Source of the DNA: Magnolia sinica
Lineage: Eukaryota > Streptophyta > Magnoliopsida > Magnoliales > Magnoliaceae
Reading direction: 5' to 3'
DNA: 64,000 bases
NCBI RefSeq assembly: GCF_029962835.1
Contig: NC_080583.1
Span: forward strand, 68,185,158-68,249,157
The position numbers and the translations under genes are program-made. The number at the start of each line of letters is the position of its first letter. The stretch's first letter is position 1. Positions 58,801 to 64,000 of this stretch are shown one piece after another. The notes under the pieces are model-generated. The model was not told the DNA's origin. It did no database searches and was given only the letters and a program-made list of their open reading frames with translations.

Positions 58801-59630
58801 GGTTAGACGGTAGAGGCACTACATCGGTTTGTGGTAATTCTTTAAATTGTGGCCTCCACCGGTTAACTTCAAGTACCGGTGCAGTATCAAGCAAGGCACA
58901 CGTCTCCCTAATCATGTCATCATCAAAATCATGGGAGTGGGCCAGGCACGTCTCTAGATGGTCGGAGGATAAGGTCAGCGGTGTCGTATCTTCCACGAAA
59001 GAGTCAATCATGTTAATGTCGTGGAAATCGTCATCATCCTCTGAGTTGCTGCCGTTATTGAAAAAAATGTTTGACTCCAATGTCAAATTTCCAAAAGACA
59101 TAGTCATGACACCATTCCTGCAATTGATAATTGCATTTGACGTGGCAAGGAATGGGCGACCAAGAATGACGGGAATCTGAGTGCTCATGTTATTGATGGG
59201 TTCGGTGTCCAGGATGATAAAATCTACAGGGTAGTAAAATCTATCGACCTGGACTAACACATCCTCAATTATCCCTCTTGGTACACGAACAGAGCGATCA
59301 GCAAGTTGTAGTGTGGTTAGGGTGGGTTTTAATTCACCCAAACCTAACTGTTTGTATACCGAGTAGGGAATCAGATTGACGCTCGCTCCTAAGTCAAGAA
59401 GTGCGTGATCAATTCGATGGTTCCCGATTACACATTATATGGTTGGGCTACCGGGATCCTTGAATTTCTGCGGCACGTCTTACTTCAGGATTGCAGTCAC
59501 TTTCTCAGTCAAGAGATTTTCTTTTGAATAATTTTTCGTCTTTTGATCGTGCATAAGTCTTTCAGAAATTTGGCATATGAAGAAATCTGTTTCACGGCAT
59601 CAAGTAGAGGAATGTTGACTTTCTCTTGTT
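55871..59630 (-). pseudogene. element C pol region
   Basis: Minus strand. Same order as A and B: protease region, RT (catalytic FMDD near 58047), RNase H and integrase with the Athila C-terminus. The most interrupted of the three copies, with most of the element's about ten breaks. Confidence 0.88.
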
Positions 59631-61287
59631 TCAACACCTCTAGGATATCCTGAGAATTAGAAAGAGGTTTTGGTGAAACCAACCGTTGGGGGAACAGAGC
59701 AACTGGCTTCTCTAGAAGTTCTGGTTCTAATTTTTGTGGGGCATCACTAGCTCCATCATTGTTGTCCTCTTCTAGTTCTTGAGTTTTTTTGGGTCTAACC
59801 GGAAGAGTTTTATCAATGATCTTTCCACTCCTAAGAGTGGTGATGGATTTAGCATGCCCCATCTGATTTGAAGAGCTGGGATCATTAATCTCGTACTGCG
59901 GTTTAGGATTGGGGAGAGGTTGTGCAGGAAGCATCCCCTTTTCTATAACCGTCATATGAGAATCTATCTTTTGCATAAAATCTGTAATTCTCCGCATTGC
60001 CTGAGCCAGCTCTTGTATGGGATTTTGAACCTGTTCCTCTTGAGGTTTCACTTGATTTGGATTTTGATTGAAGAAACCTGGAGGGGTCGTAGTTTGTCCA
60101 TTCCTCCAACTAAAGTTTGGATGATTTTTCCAGCCAGGATTGTATGTATTGAAGTTAGGTCCAGTAAAAGGTCTTTGATAGTTGTTTACGGCATTAGCTT
60201 GTTCATTCAACACTCCTCGAAAGGCGGGTATTGTAGGACAGTTTTCAGTTGTGTGAATGTTGCAATCACAGATGCCGCAAACAATTTCATTGACCTTATC
60301 CTTCTTTCCTTCCATGGCCTCAACTTTTCTTATGAGCGTAGTCACTTTACACTTGAGATCATCCTCTTCTTTCAAGAGATATAATCAACCTTTCTCCTTT
60401 AATTGAGTCGGCCTAGGCGTGGTGTTCGCCATTGGGTAATAGTCCCATGATTGTGTTTTTTCAGCGAGACTATCGAGGTAATCCCATACCTCGTCAACAT
60501 CTTTATTGATGAACTCTCCATTACACATTGTCTCGACCATTTGGCGCATGGAAGATGTCAGTCCATCATAGAAAAAATTTGTAATGCGCCACGTTTCAAA
60601 TCCGTGTTGTGGGCATGAACTGACCAAATCTTTGAACCTTTCCCAACATTGGAAGAATGTTTCATCTTCCTTTTGGGCGAAGTTCATGATTGCTTTTCTG
60701 AGGGTAATCGTTTTATGATGTGGGAAGAATTTTTTTATGAATTCCCTCTGCATGTCGTTCCATGTGTCAATGGATCTAGGACGCAGTAAATGTAACCACG
60801 TCTTAGCTTTCTCTTTTAAGGAAAAAGGTAAGAGTTTCAGCCTAATTGTATCCCCAAATACATTAGGAAAACATAATGTAGCCATAATCTCATCGAACTC
60901 TTTCAAATGTAAATATGGACTCTCTGATTCAAGTCCATGGAATTTGGGAAGGAGTTGGATAACTCCTGGCTTGATGTCCATTTATCCTGTGTTTTCAGGA
61001 AAAATCATGCATGAGGGCATACTCACTCTCGCCGGTTGTAGATAATCTCGTAAAGTACGAGGCGGGGGTGCCTGTTGCACCTCATTCTCATCTTGGGTAT
61101 CCTCCACCCTGGGTGGAAGTAGAGGAGGTTGGTCTTCAGCCATAACTTCACTTAACTCAGGGGATTTCGAGTGGTGTCTAGTCCTGCGATGGATAGTCAA
61201 CCCCTCAACCAATCCTCCTTCAGTCAAGAGACGTCGAGTGTTGTCACGGGCCCACTTGGGCATGAAACACTCGCAGCCCTCAATCAA
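59631..61287 (-). pseudogene. element C gag region
   Basis: Minus strand Athila gag with the same landmarks as A and B (MDIKPGVIQLLPKFHG; DETFFQCWERFKDLVSSCPQ; CGICDCNIHTTENCP; glutamine/proline-rich tail). Broken. Confidence 0.86.
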
Positions 61288-62028
61288 ATTTGAAGCCTAG
61301 TCCTAAGTAAGGAAAAGAAAATCTAAAAAGAAAGAGAGGAAGAGTTGGAAAGAAATTACCAAATTGGAGTCTTAAGTTAAAACCTGCAAAATAAAACAAA
61401 ATAAGTTAGATTTTAAAAAGAGAAGAACGATCTTTTAAAAGAAAAATAGCAGTAAATTAATTTCTAAAAGAAGGAATTCCTAAAAGAAAGTAGAAATTTC
61501 TAAAATAAATTAGGAAAGACCTAAACTAGAAAGTAAATTATTAAAAGAGAACTGAAAAATAGAAAGTAGGGGAGGAGCTTACCGAATTAGAAATTTCTAT
61601 CTTAAAGGCCTACAAAATAGGAAGGTTAGTTTCTAAACAAAAATTCTAAAAAAAATTAGGAAACAAATTAGATTCTTAGAAAGTTACTAAAATAAAAATA
61701 GAAAGTTAATTTCTAAAAAGGGAAAGAAATAACCTAATTTCTAAAAATAAACTATTTCCTACAGAAGGGAGGGTACTAGAATTAAAAAATTTCTAAAATT
61801 TAAAACCCTAATTCTAAAAAAATAAGAAAAAGTAAAGAGATTAGGAAGGAATTACCAATTGAGAAACTTATGTCAAGATCCTATAAAACAGGAAATAAGT
61901 TAGTTTTGAACTCAAATAAAAATAAATAAAAAACTAAGGTTAGTAAAATCCTAATCTTAAACTAATCCTAAAACCAATTAATTTCAGAGAATCGTAACCG
62001 TCAGTCCCCAGCAACGGCGCCAAAAACT
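61288..62028 (-). other. element C leader and primer binding site
   Basis: AT-rich degenerate-repeat leader. The primer site of tRNA-Asp type lies at 62005-62022, six bases inside the LTR. Confidence 0.82.
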
Positions 62029-64000
62029 TGTTCACTCCCCAAGTATAGGGTTGTGATGTAGTAATAGACTCGGTAAGACCGAGGTCGAATCCACAGGGAC
62101 TAAAACCTGTACGTTATCTGAAACCAAGTAGAACTAGAACTAGACTAAGATGTGATCTAAACCAAATAGAACTTAAGAAATAATTGTGGAATAATTATCT
62201 AAAACTTTTAAGGAATTCAGAGGAAGGAAACTAGGGATTCAGAGGATCCACTTGTAGAGATCAGGGAGATCTTATGCCTGCATCAAGGATTATGGAATTC
62301 AAACTGAACGTACTTGATTTGATTTTTAAGAGATGAAAAGTATATGAATTAGAATGGATTCCATCATCTAACCATGCCCAGGAGACAAAGCAAACAACAT
62401 GATTAAACTAATTACCAACTAATCAACAATGTATGAAGATTAGGAAGGGTACTGTCATCCTACCATGCCCATGGAACAATGATGAACAACAGGGCTTCCT
62501 GACTTCATAAACATAAAAAGGAAAAAGAAATATTCAAAGCCATTGCAAACCCATTGTAATTTCAGTCACAACAGACCATTAAAGACTAAGAAAAATATTC
62601 CTTGAATAATCAACTAGAATCACATTCAATTTATGAATTAAAGGCACACAGTAAAATCTCCCATTTCGCTACAGGCTTCACCTCTTAGCCCTAGCTAAGA
62701 GGATTAGCCACACATGAATGGGCTGATCCTAAAAATATAAAGGAAATATAAAGGAGAAGAAAAACGGAACAAAAAGAAAAGGAAAGAAAAAAAAAACACT
62801 TAAGGCTTTTTCTCCCACTCACATTCCAGCCTTCTCACGTTCCAGCAGCTCTCTCTCCAAACCGAGCACACCCTCTGTTTCTCTTTTTCTTCCGTTTCTC
62901 TCCCTCGAATCCTCCCTTGAATCCTCCACACGCTGCCAGCAGCTTGAGTCCCTCCCTGACGTGCAGCAGCAACCAAAACCGAGCCTCTTTCTCTCTCCCT
63001 GACGTGCAGCAGCAACCAAAATCAAGCTCAAGTCCTCCTCTTCCTTCTTCCACATGCACCAAGATGCTCCCTCAGTCGAATGGAGAGGTGTAATTTATAA
63101 AGAGAATTCGTGCACAAGTCATATTCCAACCAGGAGTTGGATTTCATTCCTGCGCATCCTGTTTTTACACAGGGACGATCGGATGCTGATTGTTGTCCAC
63201 TGATTCACTTTCGATCCCATCTGTCAGTATGGAGACAGACAAAATCCCCTTACCTATCATCTGGATGGTCCGGATCATGGTGTTGATCAACACCGAAATC
63301 GTACAACAGCCCGCAAAAGTCGGCCTGCTCCCGGACGCGAAAACAGGGACTGCGTATTCATTACGCTGTGACGCTGGTGGGGTCCATACTCAGATTCAAA
63401 TGAAAAATCCAAACCGTCCACCAGATTGCTCTCGGAATTTCGGTTGGGAACCACTATTTTTGGACCAAATTCTATGTGGCCCACAATACCTTCTACTCCG
63501 CCGTCCATCATGCCTTTAACGATTAGGATTCTGCAATATTTTACATGGTCTCAAAAGGCCGCCTTGGTGAGGTAAATACCCCACCTACGCACACAATGGA
63601 GGGTCCCGATTGATGCTATGCATGATGTGTGGGGCCCACAAGCAGAACTGACGTTGGTGCGGATCTTCACTGTAACGGCACTTGCCGTTTTGCGCAAGGA
63701 GTCGGTCAAATCCGACTTTGACCAAGAATCTCGGTCCAGTGTACGCTGAGTGCGCATGCACTTGTGTTCGTGCGATGTACATGTGGCTCCATTGTGATGG
63801 TTGTGAGAAATCCGTTCCATCCATCTCTTTTCTCAGATCATTTTAATAATTGGGACCATAATTGGAGCATATCTAGGTATCAGGCGGGCCCTAAATCAGG
63901 ATTTAAGAGGCTAATCCATCCGTTGGGACACTTCCACAAGGACTGAACAGATGAAATTCGACGTGTACGGTTAATTTATGGTCCTCAGGCCACGTATGGA
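62029..64000 (-). repeat. element C 5' LTR, cut by window end
   Basis: 1972 bases of an LTR matching 26017-26527 plus 52753-54211. The rest, about 310 bases by comparison with the 3' LTR, lies beyond the window. TATA box at 63101-63093 (minus strand). Confidence 0.92.
63093..63101 (-). promoter_or_regulatory. TATA box in element C 5' LTR
   Basis: The minus strand reads CTTTATAAATTAC in the C-specific core; expected promoter of C. Confidence 0.5.

Larger units (their letters stand above)
26017..64000 (-). mobile_element. Athila-group Ty3 element C, outermost of a nested stack
   Basis: A minus-strand Athila-type retrotransposon whose 3' LTR (26017-26527 and 52753-54521) is split by element B. 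Internal region 54522-62028. 5' LTR 62029 to beyond the window end; from the 3' LTR length of about 2280 bases roughly 310 bases are missing. Without B it would be about 12 kb. It is the most damaged of the three, with about ten breaks in coding sequence, fitting its position as the first to arrive. Its LTRs still look closely similar by eye, so it is not ancient. Confidence 0.9.

Overview
The window is plant nuclear DNA, about two-thirds of it retroelement. It holds one host gene, a leucine-rich-repeat receptor kinase on the minus strand with a single phase-1 intron. The host is a flowering plant with a large, repeat-rich genome. A magnoliid or other early-branching angiosperm is my guess, from recurring 'gtgggcccacc ... 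ccacaccatccatcc' sequences that I associate with such genomes; the sequence does not prove it.

Layout. 1-5774: a Ty1/copia element of Sirevirus type (minus strand, cut by the window start) whose 2-kb LTR carries an array of imperfect palindromes directly upstream of a TATA box. It lies inside an older Ty3 chromovirus on the plus strand, of which integrase, chromodomain region and a 3.3-kb 3' LTR remain (5775-10641). 10642-14884: intergenic DNA with a host tandem repeat split by a solo LTR (11232-13927, target duplication CCACC) and a TA/CATA microsatellite. 14897-17936: a 5'-truncated L1-type LINE with RT, zinc-knuckle and RNase H regions, bounded by a 16-bp target duplication. 17953-19319: unassigned intergenic DNA. 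19541-25079: the receptor kinase (exon 1 25079-22361, exon 2 19983-19541). Its 2.4-kb intron holds a second LINE fragment and a MITE-like element.

26017 to the window end is one nested stack of three closely related Athila-group (Ty3) elements, all on the minus strand. Element C (26017 to beyond 64000) has its 3' LTR split by element B (26528-52747, target duplication CAAAG). Element B in turn holds element A (27102-39454, target duplication AACAG, two 2416-bp LTRs). The 3' LTR of B also contains a ~2.0-kb inverted copy of its own 3' region, giving a large palindrome with an ~0.86-kb loop. Element A landed in the left arm. One breakpoint of the inverted copy lies in a purine tract that duplicates the LTR-proximal polypurine tract, which points to an aberrant plus-strand reverse-transcription product.

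The three Athila elements share coding regions and LTR ends, but their LTR cores, including the TATA boxes, differ between A, B and C. All three also keep a compact predicted three-way-junction RNA fold downstream of pol. The only host gene product expected here is the plasma-membrane receptor kinase; everything else is mobile or repeat DNA.
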